NCBI GenBank assembly: GCA_002441345.1
Contig: DJVU01000091.1
Coordinates: forward strand, 11,591-22,435
Length of the DNA stretch: 10,845 nucleotides
Source of the DNA: Bacteroidales bacterium UBA6248
GTDB lineage: Bacteria; Bacteroidota; Bacteroidia; Bacteroidales; Lentimicrobiaceae
Direction: 5' to 3'
Shown here: piece by piece, positions 1 through 8,600 of the stretch
Position numbering within the stretch: the first letter of the stretch is position 1
How the letters are laid out: each line of letters opens with the position of its first letter
Translations under genes and position numbers: made by a program
The notes under the pieces: generated by a model
What the model was told of the DNA's origin: nothing
Seen by the model: only the letters and a program-made list of their open reading frames with translations
Database searches by the model: none

Positions 1-590
1 TGGGGCGACTGCGGAAGGGCATAAAACTGACCTTCATTCATACGGGAGGGCACAACAAAATCGCGGGCTCCTTCGGGTGTTGATTTTATGAGTACCGGTG
101 TCTCCACTTCAATAAACCCGATGTTGTTCATATAGTTGCGGGTTTCTATGGCCATGCGGTGCCTGAGCAGCAGGTTGTCACGCACCGGATTCCGGCGAAG
201 GTCAAGATAGCGGTATTTCATCCGAAGCTCATCGCCCCCGTCGGTATTGTCTTCGATGGTGAAGGGCGGAATTTTCGATGAATTCAGCACCTCAAGCCGG
301 TCAACGATTATTTCAATTTCTCCTGTAGGAATTTTCAGGTTCTTGTTGCTGCGTTCGGCAACCATCCCGGTAACGGAAATTACAAATTCCCGCCCGAGCC
401 TGCGGGCCGATTCGCACAGGATGGCATTGGTTTCCATATTGAAAACCAGCTGCGTGATTCCGTAACGGTCGCGCAAATCGATGAATGTCATCCCGCCAAG
501 GTCGCGCGAACGCTGTATCCAGCCTGAAAGGGTAACGGTGATTCCGGTATGGGTGAGATTTAATTCTCCGCAGGTATGTGTACGTAACAT
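1..590 (-). CDS. aspS: Aspartyl-tRNA synthetase, N-terminal part (cut by window edge)
   Basis: Charges tRNA-Asp with aspartate in the cytoplasm, a class II aminoacyl-tRNA synthetase. The 196 codons seen start at ATG 590-588 on the minus strand and run off the left edge; the bacterial enzyme is usually near 580-600 residues, so about a third is present. Residues 1-105 form the OB-fold anticodon-binding domain, with the typical stretch WIQRSRDLGGMTFIDLRDR at 24-42. YRYLDLRR (126-133) and FIEVETP (159-165) mark the start of the catalytic domain and class II motif 1; STPEGARDF (170-178) and ALPQSP (191-196) are AspRS signatures. The start fits because the protein begins MLRTHTCGEL, the expected AspRS N-terminus. 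No Shine-Dalgarno is visible. It is transcribed away from the gene at 883. Whether it is discriminating (Asp only) or non-discriminating (Asp/Asn) cannot be judged from this part. Confidence 0.96.
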   Translation of the reverse strand, partial: MLRTHTCGELNLTHTGITVTLSGWIQRSRDLGGMTFIDLRDRYGITQLVFNMETNAILCESARRLGREFVISVTGMVAERSNKNLKIPTGEIEIIVDRLEVLNSSKIPPFTIEDNTDGGDELRMKYRYLDLRRNPVRDNLLLRHRMAIETRNYMNNIGFIEVETPVLIKSTPEGARDFVVPSRMNEGQFYALPQSP

Positions 591-609
591 AGATTGAAAT
601 TTGAAAGTG

Positions 610-617
610 CGAAATTA
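610..617 (-). promoter_or_regulatory. Possible Bacteroidota -7 element for aspS
   Basis: Read on the minus strand the bases are TAATTTCG, one mismatch from the Bacteroidota -7 consensus TAnnTTTG, about 20 bp before the aspS start codon. No clear TTTG -33 box sits at the usual distance, so this is only a candidate. It would give a very short leader. Confidence 0.22.
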
Positions 618-678
618 ATCATTTTCTAAAACCGGAAGTTTCTTAAGATTCAAGGCTTGCTGCTTACGCATCGCGTGC

Positions 679-690
679 TTTTAATTAAAA
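679..690. repeat. Perfect 12-bp AT palindrome
   Basis: TTTTAATTAAAA reads the same on both strands. It lies about 90 bp upstream of the aspS start and 193 bp upstream of the 883 gene, in the shared promoter region. A dimeric regulator could bind here, but AT-rich palindromes of this size also arise by chance in AT-rich spacers. Confidence 0.35.
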
Positions 691-706
691 AATTATTGCG
701 TTTCTG

Positions 707-729
707 CTGCCGGCGAAATAGCCCGGCGG
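707..729. repeat. GC-rich hairpin in divergent spacer
   Basis: CTGCCGG at 707-713 pairs with CCGGCGG at 723-729 (seven pairs including one G-U) around a 9-nt loop. On the plus strand a run of six T follows at 742-747, 12 nt after the stem, too far for a classical intrinsic terminator. It could be part of the 5' leader of the 883 gene or merely chance. Confidence 0.3.
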
Positions 730-882
730 GCGCTTTCCCCCTTTTTTCTAAGGAAACCTGCATTCAAAAAAATATTAATTTCAGGTATTACTTTTCTCAA
801 AAACAGGGATATATGATTATTCAGATTCATTGTTGGTTTAGAAGGGATGCTCTGATCGAACGAATATAGCAGCCATTTGTGT

Positions 883-1599
883 ATGATTAATTTGAAGACG
901 GTAATAGCGGGGCTGATTTTGTTGTTTTCAGTTCAGCTGGTGTCCGCCCAGCGCATAGAACTGGTTCCGTATCCCGATGCGGTACCCTATTCGGTAACCG
1001 GAATCGGACGCCTGTTTCTTTCCAATACCGGTGCGGAAGTTCTTCTGGAACATTTTATAAGCGAAAATAAACCCGATAAAGTTCTTGAGGTCCGTGAGGG
1101 TTATTTCCATGGTTACAGATTGTGTTTTACCATGGGTGATGAAAGTCCCGAAGCAGAATCGCAGGACTGGATTCAGATCCTGACAATTGATGCCGATGCT
1201 GCACTCTCTTATTTTGAGGAAAATTCACCGGAAATACTCACCGCGCCGTTTACAGCACTTAAAGTCCCGGAATCCGGACTAAAAAGCGATGAAATCCGGG
1301 CAATTGCCGGTCAATACCGGCATGTGGCCTGCAGGATGTATCGTCGTACCCTCGATTTTTCCGGTGAAGAAACGGACGAGATGTCCGCCGCCATTCAGGA
1401 ATGCCTCCTTAGAATCGATACCTGGGATAACGGTCTTTATGTAAATGCAGGCCCCGGCGGATTTAAAAAGTCCGGCATCAGCTCAAAATGTCCCGACCCC
1501 TACAACGAATGGTTGAATTGCTTTGATACCATCGAAAAGCTGGGATTTGTAACGCTTATCGAGTTAAACGGTCCCGCTCTTACCCCTTTCGGGGAATAA
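883..1599 (+). CDS. Exported protein of unknown function, 238 residues
   Basis: I do not recognise the family. The ATG at 883 is chosen over the in-frame TTG at 877 because it begins directly with a clean signal peptide: a Lys at residue 5, a hydrophobic core at 7-20, and a likely signal peptidase I site after Ala22 (VSA-Q). The mature protein is about 216 residues, acidic and soluble-looking, with no further membrane segment. It has five cysteines (81, 150, 174, 203, 213); the odd number allows two disulphides at most in an oxidising periplasm. The middle (about 130-180) looks helical; the C-terminal part is richer in Gly, Pro and Asn. No catalytic motif, repeat or sorting domain is seen. 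It is followed at 291 bp by a lipoprotein gene on the same strand. Reading frame integrity, signal peptide and codon use like its neighbours make it a real gene; function is unknown. Confidence 0.72.
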   Translation: MINLKTVIAGLILLFSVQLVSAQRIELVPYPDAVPYSVTGIGRLFLSNTGAEVLLEHFISENKPDKVLEVREGYFHGYRLCFTMGDESPEAESQDWIQILTIDADAALSYFEENSPEILTAPFTALKVPESGLKSDEIRAIAGQYRHVACRMYRRTLDFSGEETDEMSAAIQECLLRIDTWDNGLYVNAGPGGFKKSGISSKCPDPYNEWLNCFDTIEKLGFVTLIELNGPALTPFGE

Positions 1600-1890
1600 A
1601 CACTCCCGCGGGCAACCGGCCTGTTCCAGGAATACGATACAGTACAGACAAAAACAAGGGGCATAATGACTCCGGCATCACCCCGTACGTTTCTTCCGCT
1701 CATGCTAATCCGGAATGATCGGTAGACTGATTTATTGTATAATGCTGTAATGTTTCTTCGCGCTTTTACGTCTCAGAGGCAAACCTGGCAATGTTGGATT
1801 TCATGTAAATGTTGTATCCCAAACTGCCCTTTTGCTCTTGATTTTCATGTTTTTTTTTCGTATATTGCAGAAAACCAAAAATATGGCATC
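1600..1890. other. Intergenic spacer between the two small exported-protein genes
   Basis: 291 bp with no gene I can support. The frame of the downstream lipoprotein stays open back to 1735, but those 52 codons give a Cys- and Trp-scattered sequence that would bury the lipoprotein signal peptide, so they are treated as untranslated. A TATAAT hexamer at about 1738 lacks a partner box. A CCCC-tttc-GGGG hairpin lies at 1583-1594, overlapping the upstream stop region, with only four pairs. The spacing argues that the lipoprotein has its own promoter. Confidence 0.5.
1838..1868 (+). promoter_or_regulatory. Possible Bacteroidota-type promoter for the lipoprotein gene
   Basis: TTG at 1838-1840 and TATATTGC at 1861-1868 are separated by 20 bp, close to the Bacteroidota -33 TTTG / -7 TAnnTTTG arrangement, though the -7 box departs from consensus at its last two positions. 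A T-run lies between them. The implied transcript start is a few bases beyond 1868, giving a leader of under 20 nt before ATG 1891. Confidence 0.3.
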
Positions 1891-2463
1891 ATGGCACGAA
1901 TTATTCTGCTGGTGTCATTGTTTCTTTCCTTATTGACAGCCTGCGATAAGAAAGAGGATGACATTAATCCCGGCAAAGACTACACAGGCTCGCTCACCCT
2001 TGAGTATACCCGGACATTTCCCTCATTTCAGAAACTTGCTGGTACGGGCGTTTACATCAGCAGCAACGGACAGGTTTCGGTTGCTCCCGTGAATCCGGTT
2101 CCGTTTTACGGGGAATCGGAAAAAATGATCGGCGACGACCGGATCCGCATCCGCGAAGAGGGTGAAATTGTAATTACATCCCCCGAAGGACTCTGGCTTA
2201 CGGCGGATGGTAAGGAAAACCTCAGGATCGATCTCGGCTGCACCGTCACGGGTTCACAGATGGTTTGGAAGTGGACGGAAAACAACTGGTTACTGCTGAG
2301 TGATATCCCGCTCGATGTGGCAAATCCCGTTCAGATGCCGATGTATTTCCGGATCGACAATGCCCTGCTTTCCGAAGCAGTTTGCGGTTCCTCCGTTACC
2401 GATCAATGGGGAATCTGCTGCTTCCGGTGGAAACTTGTCCTTAGCCCTGTGGGTCCGGAATAA
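1891..2463 (+). CDS. Predicted lipoprotein of unknown function, 190 residues
   Basis: Start ATG 1891 is chosen because it opens a textbook lipoprotein signal peptide: Arg3, hydrophobic core 4-15, and the lipobox LLTAC with the lipidated Cys at residue 18. The DKKEDD that follows resembles the acidic-rich start of many Bacteroidota lipoproteins; a Lys-rich or acidic sequence after the Cys is what in some Bacteroidota promotes surface export, so outer-leaflet display is possible but inferred. The mature part (about 170 residues) alternates short hydrophobic and polar stretches with many Gly, Val, Thr and Trp, as expected for a beta-sandwich. Four more cysteines follow: one mid-protein (117) and three near the C-terminus (165, 176, 177). 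No known domain is recognised. It ends 168 bp from the stop of the convergent A2M gene. The frame is intact; function unknown. Confidence 0.75.
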   Translation: MARIILLVSLFLSLLTACDKKEDDINPGKDYTGSLTLEYTRTFPSFQKLAGTGVYISSNGQVSVAPVNPVPFYGESEKMIGDDRIRIREEGEIVITSPEGLWLTADGKENLRIDLGCTVTGSQMVWKWTENNWLLLSDIPLDVANPVQMPMYFRIDNALLSEAVCGSSVTDQWGICCFRWKLVLSPVGPE

Positions 2464-2478
2464 CGACCGTATAATTCC

Positions 2479-2507
2479 GGAACCGGGCTGTCCGGTTACT
2501 CGGTTCC
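2479..2507. terminator. Hairpin(s) between convergent genes, candidate terminator
   Basis: GGAACCG at 2479-2485 pairs with CGGTTCC at 2501-2507, extendable by a G-U and a G-C pair to nine pairs around an 11-nt loop. An alternative shorter hairpin uses AACCGG 2481-2486 with CCGGTT 2492-2497 around a 5-nt loop; the two are mutually exclusive. It starts 15 bp after the lipoprotein stop and lies between tail-to-tail genes, a typical terminator place, but no T-run follows on either strand. Confidence 0.4.
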
Positions 2508-2589
2508 AATCCCCGGCATACCCGTAAAGGCATTGCTGTTGCCTTCTGATTATAGCTTTCCGGAATGCCCTCAGGTGCCTCCCTTTTTA

Positions 2590-2601
2590 CCGCTTTCGCG
2601 G
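2590..2601 (-). repeat. Small GAAA-tetraloop hairpin after the A2M stop
   Basis: On the minus strand CCGC-GAAA-GCGG forms four GC pairs closed by a GNRA tetraloop, about 30 nt past the A2M stop codon. It is short and is followed by an A-run, not a T-run, so it is at most a 3'-end stabilising structure. Confidence 0.25.
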
Positions 2602-2631
2602 GATGAAGGAAGACGGGACAGACGGAAGAAG

Positions 2632-5600
2632 CTACCGGATCTCAACCCGGATTCCTTCCGAATGCGCTGAAAATTCAGGAGCATACATGCACTGCACCGA
2701 GTTTATACCGTTCGAGAATGAGCCTTTTTGTGCTGCTGTCAGTGTATATTCAAATACCCATGTGCCTTTCGGCAGATAATTGAAAAAGAAATTGGATGCG
2801 GCATCGCGGGTGTTTTCATAATAGCCCAGCCCTCCCTTCCAGCGGTATCCCGAAAGGGTGTTCACCGGCTCGAAACCTGCGGCGCGCATGCTTTTCAGGT
2901 GCACATATTCCAGGTCGCGGTCGCTGCGCAGTTCTACTCTTACCACTACCTGCTGACCAACACGGACTGGCTTTTCCCCGCTGATTTCTTCGAGCACGGG
3001 ACCAGCATCGGTGTTGGTTTTTAAGTAAAGCCTGCTGCTGATCTTCAGCGGACTGTCGTGCTCCGAAATCTTGTCGAGGTTTTCAAAATACTGCCAGTAC
3101 ACTGCTCCCCAGGCCGGACCAACCGTCGATTTGCTGACGTCAATTTTACCCATTTCAGGCTCTATTTCACTTCCCTGCCAGATGGTTTTCACATAACCGG
3201 TTCCTGCCTCGGGTTTGTTGTCGGGCGATGACATTTCAACGGCCTTTCCACCCATAGTTACGCTTATGCCTGTTTCGGTTTGCAGCCAGTCGCCACCGCG
3301 CAACAGTAAAGCATATACGGCATCGGCAGTCGCCTGCGATGTGCCCCAGCGCTGCGTCTGCTTCTGCTTCAGAAGCCACGTTTTCATCTGGTCAACGGCT
3401 TTCGGGTCATTGCCAAATTCTTCAAATAATTCAATCAGCAAAGCCTGGGTTTCCACCGGAGCCTGATACCAGAAATACCCTCCCCGGTTGTCGCGCCAGT
3501 ACATTCCCAGTTCGGGATGTATCAGTGAACGTTCCCGCAGCGATTTCATAATGGCATTTGCCGTTTTTAAATCCCCGTTGCGGCCGGCCCAGAGTGCAAC
3601 CATTCCCTGAGCATACAAGCCCTGCGAAGTCCAGAATTTGCGGGCCTGGTTGCCGAAATACGCAATCGCCTCCGAAGCTTTTTCATCTTTACGGATAACA
3701 TTCTGCAGATAACTTGATGCAAACAGGTATTGCAGATGCTCCTGCCCGGGATACAGTTTGTCGAAGTCTTTCGGATGCTCCTTCATAATCCGGTCGTAGT
3801 CTTCCGTCAGCCGAATGCTCAGGTAGTCGTTTGCACGACTGATCATTTCCCGGGAAGCCCCGTCCTGCTTCAGATCGATCACCTTCAGGTAGTGCAGGCG
3901 TCCGAAACCAGTCATTACCAGCTGGGTAATGTACCGGCTTTCAGGCATACCCTCAAACCACGGCCATCCGCCGTTGGCCGACTGCATTTGCTGAAGCTTC
4001 CGCATCCCTGACTCCTGCAGGGATGCCATGCGGTTTACATCAAACAACAGGGCAATGCGCTGCCTTTGCTCCGACTCATTCTTTCCTTCCATCAGCCAGG
4101 GCGTTTCCTCCAGTACCATGGCTTTCAGCTCCTGGTTCTTTTCCAGATTCGAAAGCAGGGCTTCCGGACTCAGGTTTTTCCAGGACTCAAAAACGGCACG
4201 TATCTTCGGACTGCTGTTGGCTATATACGAGGCAAGACTGTTGGCATACAGCCGGTTAAATACCGCGTCGGAGTTTTCGTTCGTTTGTTCGGCAAGATAG
4301 GGGAGAGCCTGTACCGCATACCATGCGGGATTGGATGTAAATTCAAGCGTCAGACGGTGATTTCGTAAGGTCTTGCTTCCGCCCGGCTGATCAATCAGTT
4401 TGTTGAAATTAAAGGATCTGGTTTCATTTCCACTGATGGGCAGGGGCAGGGTTTCGGTAACCAGCATGCGGTTGGTAAGTACCGGCAGCATCGCCTCCTC
4501 CCCGTCGCTGTGGTTTCCGGCAACGGCCGTTATCCGAACCATCACGGCTTCCAGACCTTCGGGTATTTCAATATCCCATTCCACAACGGTATTTCCTGAC
4601 GGTTCCAGTTCAAACGGTTTGGATGAAAAGACATTTCCGAAATCAGCATCAACCGGTTTCATGGTAAGGGCATCAAACAACTCAAGACGTGCACTGCCCT
4701 GTACCGGATTTACTGCCAGGCTGCTGATTTTTGTCTGTATGGTCATTTTATCGCTTTCGCGGAAAAAGCGGGGCAGATTTGGAGTTACCATCAGTTCTTT
4801 GCGGGTAACTACCTCCTTGCTGAAAAGGCCGTAACGCAGGCCTTCGGTATGTGCCAGGCCCATGAAATTCCAGCGGGTAAGGGCTTCGGGAACGGTAAAT
4901 TCCACCTGTACCTCTCCATCCGCACTGGTGGTGAGGTGCGGATAAAAGAATGCAGTTTCGTTCAGATTGCGCCTTATTTGCGGGGATTGCACCTGCGGTT
5001 CGGGCGCTGGCAGAGCCTGTGCCGGATCGTTGGTCAGGCCATCGGAATCGTCGGCATCTAGAGCAAAAGCCATCTCCAGCACTACAGTTTCTTCCGCATT
5101 TTTCATCATCCGTCCGCTTCGCATGCCTGCACCCCGAACATATCCTGCAAACATGCCGTATCCAAACCAGTTTAAGGCATCGTATCCCCGGATTGCCGGA
5201 TAAACGGGTTCGTTTATCATCCCCGGAAGGGTAAAGCCGGTACCGACAGCAAAGGCACTGCGGGTTTCCCATTCAGGATTATTGTATTGCTTCCCCGAAA
5301 GGGTGAAATACCAGTTATGCGGCAATATGGCATCCAGGGAGGCATCGTACATCCCGGCCAGCAATTCTGCATTCAGCGGCTTTTGACCGGGATCCGTGAT
5401 TTTTAGTTTCCATTTTTCGGTTCCTCCGGGTAAAAGCGGACTGCGGAAAGTCTCAAAAGCCACATTGAGCTGGTGCCGGCTGTCGGGAACGTTCACAGTG
5501 GTTGAATACGAATAACTGCGGTTATCGTTAACCAGTGTGAGGCTGATTTTTATGTCTCCTGTAAACGTTTCCGGAATCCGGAAAGTCAGTACCTCCTGTG

Positions 5601-8600
5601 CCTGCGAAATTTTAACACGTTCCTGGTGCACCGGTTTCTCCTGTATCATTACTTCAAAATACAACTGTGCATTTTTTATTGCAGAAGCTGTCAGCAGGCG
5701 AATCGTTTCTCCTGCTTTTGGTTCCGGAGTCAGCAAATATGCCCACAATGCTTCATTTGCAGGTGCTTTTTTCGATTTCGGTGAAATAATCCGTACCACT
5801 TTGTCAACCGTAACCTGCTCACCGAATGCATCCATGGTGCTGAGGCTGATCAGGTAACGGCCCGGCTCCCAATTCTCCAGTCCCGGGAAAGATACCATGC
5901 TGTCGTTAGCGGTATGATAGTTCTTCCGGAAGACAGAATTTCCCTTTTCACCAGGCGATTCATCCTCGTTCAGATACACATCGGAGGGCAGTCTTCGGAT
6001 AAACTCCCCGCGTGTATGTATGGCCGTGTCCGGAGCGCCCCACATGCGCGGGCGGGTGAAACGGGCATTTTCCTTAAGGATAAATACTTCCACGCTTACC
6101 TCAGCCGGGGTTTTCTCCCCGTTCAGGTTAGTGGTGCTCAGCCTGTAACTGCCGCCTGCTTCACGAAGAATGATCCCCGGAACCGATAAATCCGCCAGCA
6201 TCGCTTTGTTGCTGACCTGAACCACGGTAGTAGCCGAACGGGTCTCCCCGTTGATATCGGTTACATCCGAATAAATAGTGTAAGTGAAAAGCGGATTGTT
6301 TTTCCGGGGTGCCTGCGGATCGGGCGCTGCCGTGAAATTAATTGAAAATGTTCCGTCTGCTTCCGTCGTAAGGGTGCCGTTTGCTATTTCGCTTTCGGGC
6401 CGGTGAAACGGACGGAAACCCCATCCAAACCTGAAAAACGGCCATGAAACCGAACGTACCACCCGGTAGCTGACAGCAGCACCGCTTACCGGAACTCCGG
6501 TATACGTTTCAGCTCTGCCAGAAACACTTACCTGTTCATTCAGCCGGTAACTGCCTCTGACCGGCAGAAATTTCACTTCAAACCTGGGTCGTTTGTACTC
6601 TTCTACGTTAAACCATACACTTCCGCTTCTGGTATCGATGCGGTACTGTCCGCCCGGGCCTGAAACCGGCAGTACAAATGAACCGCTGTACGAACCGTAT
6701 TTGTTCGACGTCAGATCAAGCGACGAAAGCTCCCGTCCATTGGCATCAAAAAGCGAAACCGTTGATTTAGCGCCGGTTATAATCCGGTTGTTGTCCTCTT
6801 CCGTTCCGACAACTATTCCCTTGAAGTGAATTGTTTGTCCCGGACGGTATAAAGACCGGTCTGTAAAAAGGAAGGTTCGCGTCTTTTCACCTGTACTCTG
6901 ACGGCCGTCGCGGTATGGCATAAAATAGTTCCCGGCTACCAGACGGTCATTCCCCAGGGTGAAGTCGAAGGAGAGGTTCCTGTAATTTCGTTCGCCGGCA
7001 TTTTTCACCAGGAACATACCTTCTGCGTCGCTGCGGTAGACATCCCCGTTTTTGCGTTCGTTTCTGCGCAACTGGTAATTGTACTCACGGCTGAAGGTTT
7101 GGACTTTAACATCTTTCAAGGGTTCGCCGGTTTCCCGGTTCAGAACCCTGAAAACGCCGGAACCATCCGTATTTCTGCGGTTCACATAGCTGAGAGCTGA
7201 GGACCAGAAGTCCTGCATGGCAACAGGACTGCTTTTCGGGTTGAAATCGCTGTTGGATGATACAATGAGCAGATGGTATCCCGCTTCGGTTGCAGGATGT
7301 ATGGCCTCAGCGCTGTGGCTTTTGTAATCTCCGGCTTCGGGGAGACGGACGCTCCACTCTTTTATTGGCTTAAGTTTCAGGTATTTTTCAACCAAACGTT
7401 CGCTGTAAAGTTCCTGTTTCAGATTTGCATTTTCGTCGTAGTCCAGTTTAATCAGCCGGAGCCAGAGCTGTGGAATATTCCTGAAATTGACCAGCATCGG
7501 GAATTCCCTGCCGGGCACCACTTCCCTGCCCAGGGTGATATTCAGCGAAGGCGCTTCAATGGAATTCAGAATAAGTTTACAGTTTATAGCCCCATCGCTG
7601 CCAGGGTACTGTTCGATGGCTTTCAGGCACCATTCACGGGCGATCACGTAATTGCCGGTGCTTTCTTCTTTTGGAGCTTCAATAAACTCTTCTGTCCCAA
7701 GCCAGTAGCGTGCAATTTTTTCGATCACATCGGCTGCTGCAGCATTGCCCCTGTATTTTTCCTCCAGCCGGAGCAGGGTAGCCAGATACAGGCTGTCGGC
7801 TTGTGTGATATTCCCTTTGGTTCTTACAAAATCGAGGCGCTTAAGAGCAGCATCCAGAAGAGGGAGGGGATCGCCGGTGCCGGTGTGGAATTTCTCTACC
7901 GCCTGCGCTACCTGCAAAGCCTGATAATAAAAGGAAAGGGTGTCGGTCGTAACCAATGAAAGCTCTGTAAACACAGCGGATTCAGCCAGCAGTCCGGGAT
8001 TCTGCATCGTAAAGGGCTTAACAGGGCGTGTAAGGGAAGCTTCGTCATTCATAAAGAAATCGATGGCTCTGTGTGCCAGGAAATCATACAGCGTCGGACG
8101 GAATTTTTTCGAACCTTCCGCGGTTTCCAGTATGGGATCGTATCCTTTCAGTGAAACCGATTGCAGCAGTGCGGCATTTGCCAGTGAGGCATGGTAGAGC
8201 TGCGAAACCTTCACCACAAAGCGCCGGGCATCCCAGGTGGCCATATCGGTTGACAGCTCATTCTGCATAACCGTTTGATCGAGGATGCGGTAGCGGTTTT
8301 GCTGATAATACTGCCAGTAAAGCTCGGCCAGTATGGAACTAAGCACCTGACGGGCCGGTTCCGCTTTTAAGGACAGATTTTTTTCCGTTTCGCCTATGTA
8401 GTTTTCAATGTAATTTTCTTCGAAATCGCTGCGCAGCCTTAACTGATAAATGCAGGCTTTCAGAAATTCCGGCATATTTCCCTCTTTTTCCGTTTCCGGA
8501 AGGTAGGCATTCACCAGATCCAGAGCCGACTGCGGAAGTCCTTTCGCAACGAGGGAGTCCACTGTTTTCCAGATATCTTTTTGCTGTCCGGTGAATTTCA

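Larger units (their letters stand above)
591..882. other. Divergent intergenic region between aspS and the 883 gene
   Basis: 292 bp separating two divergently transcribed genes, so it should hold both promoters. Seen in it: a perfect 12-bp AT palindrome TTTTAATTAAAA at 679-690, a short inverted repeat ACGC-atc-GCGT at 666-676, and a GC hairpin at 707-729. An open frame at 657-869 on the plus strand has no recognisable family, no signal peptide and low-complexity, arginine-rich composition; I do not call it a gene. No tRNA or other RNA gene was recognised. Confidence 0.6.

Noticed and set aside
657..869. Plus-strand 70-codon open frame in the aspS upstream spacer
   Set aside because: No family resemblance, no credible start context, arginine/phenylalanine-rich composition like translated spacer; it covers the likely promoters.
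1735..1890. 52-codon N-terminal extension of the lipoprotein frame
   Set aside because: It starts at a non-ATG codon and would place a lipoprotein signal peptide in the middle of the protein; ATG 1891 gives a perfect signal and lipobox.
2300..2527. Plus-strand frame overlapping the lipoprotein 3' end, considered as a frameshifted continuation
   Set aside because: The lipoprotein frame ends normally in a strand-like WKLVLSP stretch; the overlapping frame is Cys/Pro/Arg-rich and does not look like a continuation.
4400..4834. 144-codon plus-strand Ser-rich frame opposite the A2M gene
   Set aside because: Ser/Thr/Arg-rich translation typical of antisense to a coding frame; no support for a gene.
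4748..5272. 174-codon minus-strand frame inside the A2M gene
   Set aside because: Out-of-frame shadow of the A2M coding sequence; its Arg/Cys/Gly-rich translation has no domain, while the A2M frame is continuous through it.
7273..7959. 228-codon plus-strand frame opposite the A2M N-terminal region
   Set aside because: Antisense shadow of a GC-biased coding sequence; no signal, domain or start context, and the opposite strand encodes a clear family protein.
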